A stretch of DNA of 64,000 nucleotides from positions 29,480,214 through 29,544,213 of the forward strand of contig CM065691.1 of assembly GCA_017654935.2 (NCBI GenBank), read 5' to 3'. The notes beneath the pieces were generated by a model. It did no database searches. It was not told the origin of the DNA and saw only the letters and a list, made by a program, of their open reading frames with translations. Below are positions 26,501 to 38,986 of this stretch, piece after piece; position 1 is the stretch's first letter, and each line of letters opens with the position of its first letter. This stretch comes from Phymorhynchus buccinoides (Eukaryota > Mollusca > Gastropoda > Neogastropoda > Raphitomidae). The position numbers and the translations under genes were made by a program.

Positions 26501-29500
26501 GCTTGTATTAGTTGTAACTTCCTCTAATATGTCTCTCTCTCTGACTCTGCCTTTTTCCTTACTTTCTGTCATCTACTATCTTTCTGACTTTTGGCCCATT
26601 CTCCTGCCTTCTTTCAAAAAAAATCTTCCATATAGTTTTCTCCTTTGAGCTCCTCCGAAATCAGAATGTGTCGGCTGAATGCAGCGAGGAGACCAGTGAA
26701 AACTGGAAAATACGTACCCATTGTGGCCTTATGGCCCGGGAACGCAGAAGAAGAAGAAGATGTAGTGATTTAAACTTAAACTTTTACAGTTGTTTCAACG
26801 CGCATGAAATTCAAGAACTTTCGTTGGGGACTAGGAATGAGAGACGTGGGAGCAACATCACTGTGTGGCCTAGACGATGAAACAGTAAGGCGGTGTGCAC
26901 ATTTACAAACACTTCCTCACGGAAACCCACCCACAATGCGCAACAACAAAAAATCTGGAAGTAATAAATATGAAAGAATGTGCACATTACACCCAGAAGC
27001 CCTTCCGCTTATTGCTTGCTGTTTGTTTTGTTTTTGTGTGGATTGTGGATGATTTTTCGTTACGGAAGTTTTCATAAATGTGCACACAACCATAACCCTT
27101 TCACCGCCAGCCATTTTTCGGCCCAAAAATACCCTTAAACCTAACTGGGTAGAGAAAAACAATTCTCTGCAATATTGAGAATTCCTCTGTGACATATGTA
27201 ACATCAGGCCCATCCCCACCTCCCCAAATCAAGAAAACAGGGTCTCCAGACAACAGGCTCTGACCTGATGCCCTCTAGTGACATGGGTGTAAAACCAATG
27301 TGGTGACAAAAGTCGACATTGGCGCTGAAAGGGTTAAACCAAAAAAAGAGGAATTTTTAGTTGGTTGCCTGATAATAAGACACATGCAGTTTAGCAGTAT
27401 AGTGTAAAGTTTATTGTATTGGCACGGGTGCAACTTTTCCTGGTATTCAAGGATTTCCTGTTTTTGAATTTTACCAGAAAAGGAATTTCCTTTTTATTTT
27501 TTTATTTGTCAGACCAGATCTTTGTGTGTCTACTGTATTTTTCAAACAGTAAGAATTTGTATAAATTGTGAAAAAAGCAAACTAAAATACCTTCATAAAT
27601 CAAATATTTCTTCAGTTGCAGGCAGACATTACCCCGGCCTTTCATTTTTTTTCATTTTGTGTAGTTGCACCCATGTGTTAATTATGACATCCAATTAGAT
27701 GTTTCATGCTCCCGATAATAAGATAGAAGCAGTTTGGCTGTATAGTGTACAGTTTATTGTATTAGCCCTATTAACTTCTAGCGCCATGTATTTCTTGCCG
27801 TTCTTTGGATGTCCGTTGCATCTCAACCAACAAGAGGATGGTGTAAAAAAAAAATATTTGTGTGCGCATACGCTGCAACGGAAATATCACTGACATAACA
27901 AGCTCTAAAAGTAGACAAACACATGGCAGGGTACTTGGCAGTGAATGTCCTTGCATTTGGTGGGAGTGAAGTGTGATGTACTGGGCGAATGCATTCGCCC
28001 ATGGTGCTAGAAGAGTTAGAACATCCAATCAGGACATCCAATTAGATTTCATGTTTCATGTTGACCATTGTCCACAGATACAGAAACTTCCTCACATATA
28101 TATGTATGTTTCACGACCGTTGTGAACAGGTACAGAAACTTCCGAACGTTCACAGCTGATAAGACAGTGCAGTTCAGCAGTGTCGCTGTGGACCCCACAG
28201 GGGATGTGGTGTGTGCCGGCTGCCAGGACGTCTTCGAAATCTTCGTTTGGTCTATAAAGACCAACCGCTTGCTGGAGGTAGGTCAGGATAGCCATGCCCG
28301 TGTGTATTCAGGTGTTTAGTCTCAATGCACACACAGATTTGTACAAAGCGGCGGTCAATTATGGATTAGGGAATAACTTAGCACATGAGTATAAATGCAC
28401 CAGTAGGCATAGCTGAATTAAGCCTGTCAGTGAATTGTTTCAATTTCTTTGTTTATGGATTGCTACATGTGTGTGCATGCATGGGTGTTTGTGTGTGTGC
28501 GTGTGTAGTTGTTTTCTGTGCTCTTATTCTATTAGATGCATTGTGATGTCTCACTTTTGCATTATTCGATTCCAGGTGTTAAATGCGCCTGCTGTGTTCA
28601 TTTATTGACTTTTGTGAGTTGTTTGCATTCAGCAAGTGTTTCAGTGCAGACGCTAATGCCGATTTATCAGTTTAATAAAGCAAAGGAGCTGCTTCTCAAC
28701 TTCTTTTTTGTAAAGTGAGACCAATCACTTACTTTCAACTTGGAAGTTGATTTCACTTTTTCGTTTCCACAGAGTTCGTAAAGATTGACACGACCGTGAC
28801 TGTTTCAGTTCAAACTTCGATCATAAACTGCTCAGTGAAGAAAAATGTGCATAAAAGTGGTGAAATTTAGTGGTCAGATCGTGTTATTACTGATTCCTCA
28901 CTATCGGCCTGAGAACGATTAGTTTTTACCGAGATTGACGATGTCAACACGCACAGGCTGGAGTTGACGACCAGCCTAAAGTACGAAAGGGGAAATAGTC
29001 ACAAATTAGCCGCAATTGTTGTTTTAGCCGCAGGGGTCAAAGTTGAAGATAAAAGTAGCGGTTTATAGCCCGGAAAATACAGTACTACAATGTACTACCA
29101 CAGAAGGAATAAAGGAAGCTGGTACAGTGGAACCTCCCTTATAAGACCTCCCATTATAGGACTCCCTCCCACATTAGACCTACTTCTCTGAGACATTGCC
29201 CTTCTTTGTAAGTATTAAAATTACCTCCCTTTAAGACTCCTCCCTTGTAAGACCTGATTTTGGATGATTTTTGAAGGTCTTATAATGGAGGTTCCACTGT
29301 AATACCTTCTGGCCAGTACCCTTTGACATGGTGCGACTGGTGACCTGTTCTTGCCTCCAGACGTTCGCTGACCACCAGGGTCCAGTCAGCTGCCTGGCCT
29401 TCAGCCGAGGCACGGAGAAGACCATGCTGGCCAGTGGCTCCTGGGACAAGACCATCAAGCTGTGGGAAGTGTTTGAGAGCAGGGGGGCCAAGGAGACCCT

Positions 29501-32500
29501 CAAGCTGAACTCAGAAGGTAGGGGAGTTATTATTATTATTATGGAGGCAAGCATTGAGTTTGTATGTGGGGTATAAACTTCTTTTTCTGCGTTCCCAGGT
29601 ATTGTGTCCAGGCATGGGAATTGTCAGTCTTTTGGCTGATTTCAGCTTTTTTGATGGTCCTCTTCAGTCTTTTTTTGCAAGTTTCAGCTTTTTTGATGGT
29701 CCAAGAGGACATTTATGAGATTAAAGAAAAGAAGCCCAATGAATAAAACTTAAGTTATTGGTTATAAATGAATGCAAAATGAACTAAATGTATCAGTCTT
29801 ATCTCTAATACTGTTTTTAAGGCTTAGATAACAGAAGAAGCTTCATTTTCTGGGGGCTGTATCCCAACACACACGGTTTTCAGTTGTTTTTTTATTCCTT
29901 GTTCCTATGCCTGCTTTCAGACCCTAATTTTCAGTCTTTTTTGTCTTCTCTAATTCCCATGCCTGTGTGACCTTAACCCTTTCATCGCCACTCTTGGCAC
30001 CACAACGATTTAACACCCATGTCACTGAAAGGCATCAAATGAGGGTCTGGTATCCAGTGTCCTTAACCCTTTCATCGCCACTCTTGGCACCACAATGATT
30101 CAACACCCATGTCACTGAAAGGCATCAAATGAGGGTCTGGTATCCAGTGACCTTAACCCTTTCATCGCCACTCTTGGCACCACGACGATTTAACACCCAT
30201 GTCACTGAAAGGCATCAAATGAGGGTCTGGTATCCAGTGTCCTTAACCCTTTCATCGCCACTCTTGGCACCACGACGATTTAACACCCATGTCACTGAAA
30301 GGCATCAAATGAGGGTCTGGTATCCAGTGACCTTAACCCTTTCATCGCCACTCTTGGCACCACAATGATTCAACACCCATGTCACTGAAAGGCATCAAAT
30401 GAGGGTCTGGTATCCAGTGACCTTAACCCTTTCATCGCCACTCTTGGCACCACGACGATTTAACACCCATGTCACTGAAAGGCATCAAATGAGGGTCTGG
30501 TATCCAGTGACCTTAACCCTTTCATCACCACTCTTGGCACCACAACGATTTAACACCCATGTCACTGAAAGGCATCAAATGAGGGTCTGGTATCCAGTGT
30601 CCTTAACCCTTTCATCGCCACTCTTGGCACCACAACGATTCAACACCCATGTCACTGAAAGGCATCAAATGAGGGTCTGGTATCCAGTGACCTTAACCCT
30701 TTCATCGCCACTCTTGGCACCACAACGATTTAACACCCATGTCACTGAAAGGCATCAAATGAGGGTCTGGTATCCAGTGACCTTAACCCTTTCATCGCCA
30801 CTCTTGGCACCACAATGATTCAACACCCATGTCACTGAAAAGGCATCAAACGATGGTCTGGTATCCAGTGACCTTAACCCTTTCATCGCCACTGTCGCCT
30901 CTTGGCACCACAATGATTGAACACCCATGTCAGTGAAAGGCATCAAATGAGGGTCTGGTATCCAGTGACCTTAACCCTTTCATCGCCACTCTTGGCACCA
31001 CAATGATTCAACACCCATGTCACTGAAAGGCATCAAATGAGGGTCTGGTATCCAGTGACCTTAACCCTTTCATCGCCACTCTTGGCACCACAATGATTCA
31101 ACACCCATGTCACTGAAAGGCATCAAATGAGGGTCTGGTATCCAGTGACATTAACCCTTTCATCGTCACTCTTGGCACCACAATGATTCAACACCCATGT
31201 CACTGAAAGGCATCAAATGAGGGTCTGGTATCCAGTGACCTTAACCCTTTCATCGCCACTCTTGGCACCACAATGATTCAACACCCATGTCACTGAAAGG
31301 CATCAAATGAGGGTCTGGTATCCAGTGACCTTAACCCTTTCATCGCCACTCTTGGCACCACAATGATTGAACACCCATGTCAGTGAAAGGCATCAAATGA
31401 GGGTCTGGTATCCAGTGACATTAACCCTTTCATCGCCACTCTTGGCACCACAATGATTCAAAACCCATGTCACTGAAAGGCATCAAACGAGGGTCTGGTA
31501 TCCAGTGACATTATGTTCTTAATTTGGGGAGTTAAGGAGAGGCCTTATTTTATGCATGTCACAGAGGAATCCCCAAATATTGCAGACTGAATCTTTTCTC
31601 TGGCCAGGTAAGTTTAATGGAAAGTTTGGGCTGAACAATGACTAGCGTTGAAAGTGTTAATGGTAGTAAGTAAGTATATGTCCGGTTTTCAGTTTTCACT
31701 GGTCTCCCCTCTGCATTCAGTCGACACATTCCGATTTCGGAGGAGCTCAAAGGAGAAAATTATTTGGAAGATTTTTGTTTGTGGCTCAAGCCACAAACCT
31801 ATAACTCACTTTGTCGGTCTGTCGGTCGGTCTGTTGTTCCAAAATTGTCGCACATTTTAACAAAATTGTCGCACTTCAAATCGAGGCTACACTTCAAATT
31901 AATTGAGGCCGCTCTTTAAAATGATGTATTTTAAAAGCGTACAAAATAATAAACATACGTAATACAGACACTACAACAGACACGACGAGTATGCGGTGCT
32001 TCTTTTGATGAGTATAAGTAGGATACATAGTTTTAAATGTTTTCCAAAAGATATAAAAAGTTACGAAATGGTGCAGAGATAACATTCTGGTTTACAGATT
32101 AAAATTATTGAAAATCCAGGGGAGGTAACTCATGATTGGAGTGGTAAAAATAGACAGTGTGCCACAAACTATTGCGATTTCGCGCTTGTTTTTTTAAACG
32201 GGCAGGAAAATGGCCCAATAAGTCAGAAAAATAGTAATAGTAAAAAGAGGAGAAAGCAGAGTCAAAGAGAGTGGTTGATTAGAGGAAGTTGCTAGCACAG
32301 AACTTCCCTACAAAAGACTCCTTCCCCCCGGGTGATATAAACAAAATACAGCATAGTCAAAGGGAAGTGTTTGAGAGCCACAGGGGGCCAAGGAAACCCT
32401 CCTGCGGAAATAAATCAGTAGGTGAGCCAGAGGGATAGAACAGTTAGTAAGCAGGCAAGTGTTGAATAAATTATATGATGTGTGATTTTATCACAATATA

Positions 32501-34693
32501 GCCAGTGGTGATCTTGTTCACAGATGCTTTTTCTGAATAAATGTAACCAACCAGCTGCATACATGTACCCAGTAATGACACACCTATATACCTGTCACCG
32601 GCTGAAGAAGAACAAAAGTTCGAAAGGTCCCCAATGTCAACTCCATCAGGTCAGATCTACCTCTTCTTTATTCTCTTCATCTGTAACCCAGTAATCAATA
32701 AGATTGAAGGTGAAAACTTGGCCTAAAAATATTGTGCTGCAGTTCTCCCCTACTGAAGTTTGCTCTTAATCCATACTAAAACAAATAGAGTACTAACAGG
32801 TCTGCGCGTTGGTTGGGTACGTGCGTACCCCCCCCCTTGAAATCGTAGAGATCGTAAAGAAATCACGTCATGCTTGCGTCATTGTTTGCGTCATTTTGAG
32901 GGCTACACAACCCCCTTTGGTACTCTAGCGCAAACCAACACTTTGGATTTTGTTTTTGGAAAAGAGAGCTTCTTCAAAGCGACCTTAATTGATTTTCATT
33001 TGAATTAATGGTTCTTTTATAGGGCAAACAAAGACTTTTCGGACGAAACTCTTTTCCGCATTTTTTTTTTTTTTTTTTTTTTCTTCATAGTTTATGTTAT
33101 TGGGTTGTGCTAACTAACTTGCTTATTTGATTTGATCATACCTTTAAAAAAAACGAGCGCGGATTTGCAATCGTTTGTGGCGTGCAACAATTGAAAACGA
33201 AACATCATTTTAAAGAGCAGCCTCAATTTGAAGTGCAGCCTCGATTTGAAGTGCGACAATTTTGTAGCCTCGATTTGAAGTGCGACAATTTTGGACCGAC
33301 AGACCAGACCGACAAAGTGAGTTATAGGTTTGTGGCTTGTGCCACAAACAAAAATAAAGGTGAAGAAAAAGAAAACCAAGTGGTAGGGAAAAAAAGATAA
33401 AAAATAAATTAATGCAGAGGTTCATTCAGTTTGTTTACAAACTTCATTGGTCATAGTGGCCCCTGGCTACAGAAAATGAGGGGTCACTCCACGACTAATA
33501 GGATATTATTGTTGTCAGTTGGGGGCTTTGTAGGTGGTGTCTTGCGTATGTTAATCTCGGAGCAAGCTCCACTCCACTCCATCAAAGTGACTCAGCAGCA
33601 GTGCAGTGTCTCCTCTGATGGATGCCTTCTGAAAGTCTAACATAGATTTGTTTCCCTTGACTGCTGATTTCAGGTTTTGCAACCTGACTAACAGGCAGCG
33701 AGTTTGGACCCAGAATGAGTGGGAGCAACACCACTGTATTGCTCAAAATGAGGGGACAATTCGGGTCACTGACCTGGCCCACCTGACAATCTAAAGCTCT
33801 GTGAATGAGCCCCATTGTGTATTCACAATTTATTTTGTGTGCGTGTGCATGCGCGCATGTGTGTGTGTGCATGCGCGCATGTGTGTGTGTGCTTGTGTTT
33901 AGCATATTTTTGATGTTCATTTGTTTCTATTGATTTTTGATGATTTATTAATTTATTAATAACTTATTTATTATTGTAAGCGCTTAGGCTCTTATTTAAG
34001 ATTAAGCGCTAGAAATGCCCATTATTATTATTATTATTATTCACATTTGCTTTCCTTTTTTTCTGAACATTCAGTTTTCTTCACACACAGAACAAAATTG
34101 CATACTTTTGTGACTGTGTTCAGTGCTGGCGCTGGATTTCCACCCCAACGGCAAGGAGCTGGCGGTGTCCACCCACAACGGACACATTCAGGTCTGGGAC
34201 ACGGTCAACTCGCGCCAGCTGACCACCATCGAGGGACACCCCGACCTGGGATATGGGCGCACCCACGACTCCAAGGTCACCGGAAAGACCCAGGCCGCCG
34301 GAAAGTGAGCACAGTTTGGGTGTTTTAACCCCCTTGACTGCCATAGAAAATCAAGGAAAAAATCATTTGGCAAATCATGCCATGAAAAAAGACAACTAAT
34401 AGAGACAATCTGGAAAAATGGTCTGGGGATATGGACCTCTTGACTGTGCAAGAGCAAAAGCCATCATATCAGGGTTATTCCTCTTCATCTGATGACATCA
34501 TCAGTGATGTCATCAGGTCAGTACGTAATACATTGGTGGCAGTCAAGGGGTTGAGCAGGGGTTCATGTGGGCAAGGCTGGCCAAACTGTAAAAAATGTCA
34601 CTAGCCCTCCAGGCGAGTAACTTAACAAATATTGTAGTGTTGGCCAATTTCTCTCTTCTCTCTCTCAGTCTCTCTCTGTCTCCCTCTCTCTCC

Positions 34694-34752
<59 letters not shown>

Positions 34753-34823
34753 TTGTCCTCTGTCTCTGTGTGTCTGTCTCTCTTTCTCTCTGTCTCTCTC
34801 TCTCACACTCTCTCTCTCTCTCT

Positions 34824-34865
<42 letters not shown>

Positions 34866-34873
34866 CCTCTCCA

Positions 34874-34950
<77 letters not shown>

Positions 34951-37900
34951 ACTAATGCGCAGTGTTGGACAACGCTTTACAGAGCCTTCAACACCCTGAC
35001 GTACAGCGGGGACGGAAAAGTCATCCTTGCCGGGGGCAACTCGCCAAACGTGCTGGTCTATAACATCCGACACCAGATTCTGATGAAGAAATTCCCCATC
35101 ACCAACAACCACTCTTTAGATGGTGTAGAGGTTTGTGCTTTTGTCAACCGTGCTGTGGGAATTCTACCCATGAGGGTGGGGCTTGAGGGTGGTGGTGAAT
35201 GGGTTTGCTAGGTTGTCTGGGTGTGCGGGTGTCTGACTTTCTGCCTGCCTGTGTTTTTTCAGTTTGTGTGTATGCGCACATGTTCATGCAGAATTCAGAC
35301 CTGCCACTTGCTCCGATTTGAGAGGAGCAGCTCAGATATGTTGAGCATTGCTCCTAGCTCCTCTTGCAACCTCCCCAGCTCCTATATTTTAAAATCTGTC
35401 TTGTATACATTTTCCACTCAATTTCACAACAAAGAGCATGCATTCAAAGCACCAGCTAATGGACATCTAAGGATCAGCATGAGACAGTGAGGGGCTATAC
35501 GAAAATGGATCTCAAATTGACAATGGTCAATATTTCTTACTCTAAAATGGATCTCAAACTGATAAAAACGACTGCATGTTTGAAGAACAAAAGAGAAGGC
35601 CGCACATTTCGAAGTGGCAATGGATTTTACTGGGGGGCCAGTGCCAGCCCCTAGATTCTCGCTCCTCTTTTTTATTCTCAGAATGTGGCAGGTCTGAGAA
35701 TTCTTACTTGTCAATACATTTTAGGGACTTCCTGAAAGGAAATGAGGGGTGAAAAGATGGTACACTGCTAACTAGGTGCGTAACAGAATGGGTGGGAAGG
35801 ACTCGGTGGGAAGGTCTTTGTTTCGTGCCTCGCTAGTGGAAGTCTAAAGCATACAAATCCTGCCCCCTTTCCCCTCAACTACTGGACTGCAAAATATCTA
35901 GTTAGATTGGCTTAGGTGTGCTGCTGGACTTGGCATCATGTCGACATCACGGTAAGCGTGTGCTGGCTGGCCAGGTCATTTAGATATGTAGGGTTTTTAA
36001 ATAGGGTGTGCTCTCCCCTAGTTTTCGTCGATTCTGTGCCACGATGTGGCCGTTTCGAGTACAGAACCAGAACCATATGGCTGAAAGTTGCAATGCCAAT
36101 ATGTGTAAGGTCAAGTAAAGGTCTCATAGCCTATCGGTCTTTGGGACAGTGAACTGTTAAGAGGTTCACCGTGTCACGGGCACGGCATCATGGAAGGCAG
36201 AGCCCATCCCTCTCCTTCCGCCGCCTTTAACCTTCCCTGAATGAATCAGGTACCCATTCACTGCTGGGTGGACAGCGAGGGTGTTCAGGCCAGAAAAATC
36301 TGACTCCAAGTTGGACTCGAACCTGCAACCTTCCACACTGCAGCCGAGCACTCTAACCACTTGACCACGGGCCCCCCAATATGTGGTATTTGCAGTTAAA
36401 GACATATCCAGGGAAGCCTGAAGAAGGGTCACAATATTTTGGATACTCAGACAATTTCATTCTACCCCCATTTCCTCCACCTTGTCAAATCCACACCCAT
36501 TGCCCTCCATCCGCTCCCCTTGTAAGTTAAGTTCAGAGTTGTAAGAATGAGTAATTGAGTGTTTACATTTAATGTGTTTTTATGCTCATTGTGTAGTAGT
36601 CTCAATACTTTTACCTGATTAAAAAAAAAGCTGATATGGTATGTGTGTGCGTGCAAGCGTGTGTGTGTGGTCTATGTGTGCGCGCGTGTGTGTGTTGTGT
36701 TTGTGAGATGTGTTTGTGTATATGAGTGTATGTATGCATGGTGTGTGTGTGTGTGTGACATGTTTTGTGTGTGTATGTTGTCATGAATATATAATTTTAT
36801 TTCATGCTTGCAAATTGTGTGACAATGCATGCTTGGGTATAGGTCAAGATGTGCCACCCCCCCTACATTTCTCGGTTAATTCCATTTTTCCGTTTTTGCC
36901 TTTCTTACCAAACATGAAGCTGTATTTTATGAACATTTTCAGCTTTTTATCTTTGTTCAATAATTAATGATAAAGGCCATTATCTAATAGGACCCCCCCT
37001 ATGTACTGCAGTACACCGCGGCATTTGTCACAGTCATGGTTCATTGCGTTTTTCCGTCTTATAGAGGGGGGGGGTAGGGTTAGGGTTATGGTTAGTATTC
37101 CAAAAAGATAATTAGCTGAAAAGGTTAATAAAATACAGCTTTATATTTGGTAAGAAAGGCAAAAACGGAAAAATTTAATTAACCGAGAAATGGAGGGGGG
37201 TGGCACATCTTTACCTTTACCCATACTTGTATTAGGCCTGTTATAAGTAGTAGTAGTAGTAGTAGTCACAACAGTTGTTGATGATTGTTATGTACATTTT
37301 CTGCTCATGTTATTGGATTTCTGTTTCATGTTTTTATTCCATTTCAATTATGTATAAATCGCCCTGTAGCCTACATAGGATGGGCGCTATATAAATGTTC
37401 CTCATTATTATTATTATTATTAAAGAAAAGCATGAAAGTAAAACTGACAAAGACTGCAGTGTAATAAAATATTCACTGTACCAAAAATTCTTTATCCCCA
37501 AATTATTATTTTAGAAAGGACAAAAATATTTTTTATAATGTCTTGACTTCACAATGTTGCCATTGTCGCAGGAGTTTTTATCCAAACACCAGAAGCGGAA
37601 GGAGGACAGTAGTCAAGAGGTGGAGCTCAGTCTGCCAGGGGTCAAAGAGGGTGACTTCTCCTCCCGCAGACTTCGCCCCGAGATCAGGGTCATGGACCTC
37701 CAGTTTTCCCCCACAGGTAAACCCTGCTTGTTACCGTATTTTTCGGACTAAAAGGCGATACGTTTTTTTTCTCCCAAACTGAGACAGACCCCTGCGCCTT
37801 ATGACTATGATATGACTAATAATAATAATAATAATTAATAATTGTACATTTATATAGCGCTAACAATATAGTAAGAAGATATATCTGAATATTGTGTTAA

Positions 37901-38601
37901 ATTCAGGGGGTGCGCCATATCATCAGGTGCGCCTTTTAGTCCAACAAATACGGTACATTGTAGGAATAGTCTTCCATTCTTAGAATATAAAACATTGGCT
38001 GTTTGCTTTTGTAGGCATCAACGTTTGAAGAAAAAAAAGAGTGTAAATTGTATTGTATTCTTTTTTAAAATGTATTATTATTAGAATGAAACTCGTCCAA
38101 GGTTGAACACATGATTTTGTATTGGAACGCTAGAAGCCACATTTCGGGCAATAAAAAGTGAGTTTTGACAGTGGTGTGGCAGCACACACACAAAATTTAA
38201 ATATGTTTTTGTGATATAAAATCATGCTGTGATTAGCCTGCAGGAAAGGTATGCAGTGAATCCAAAGCTATATGTTTTTTGCAGATGCTTTGGTCTCCAT
38301 ATACCATATTTTTCGGACTATAAGGTGATACTTTTTTCCCAGACTGAGACCCCTGCGCCTTATAATACGACGACTAAAATAGTAAGAAAATATAATAACA
38401 GAATCTGAATTTGGTGTAAAATTTGGGGGGTGCGCCTTATAATCAGGTGCGCCTTATAGTCCGAAAAAATACGGTACGTATATATCCAAACATGTATTCT
38501 TATTCACCCATGCACTCACTTGCATAGCTTTATCTCATTTCCATATGTCTTTCTCTTTTTTTCTGTCTGTTTCTCTCCATCTCTCTGTGTCTGTCTGAGT
38601 T

Positions 38602-38651
<50 letters not shown>

Positions 38652-38953
38652 GCTAACATTCCTCTAAACCTTACAGGTCGGGAGTGGGCGGCGGCCACCA
38701 CAGAAGGCCTGCTGATCTACTCGTTGGACCAGCGGGTCATCTTTGACCCCTACGACCTGGAGCTGGACATCACCCCCAGCAGGGTGAGGTCGGAGCTGCA
38801 GTCTGGGGATTACGCCGGGTCGCTGATCCTGGCTCTGCGCCTCAATGAGGAGAAGGTGGTCCAGGAGGTGCTGGAGTCCACGCCTGTCGACTATGGTGAG
38901 GGGGAAGTGTGTGCGTATGTGTACATGCATGCATGTATGCATGAGTCTCACTC

Positions 38954-38986
<33 letters not shown>

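Noticed and set aside
30129..30818. Plus-strand repeat frames (TLTLSSPLLAP units)
   Set aside because: 90 bp is a multiple of three, so the satellite is open by chance; the unit is the end of a MITE.
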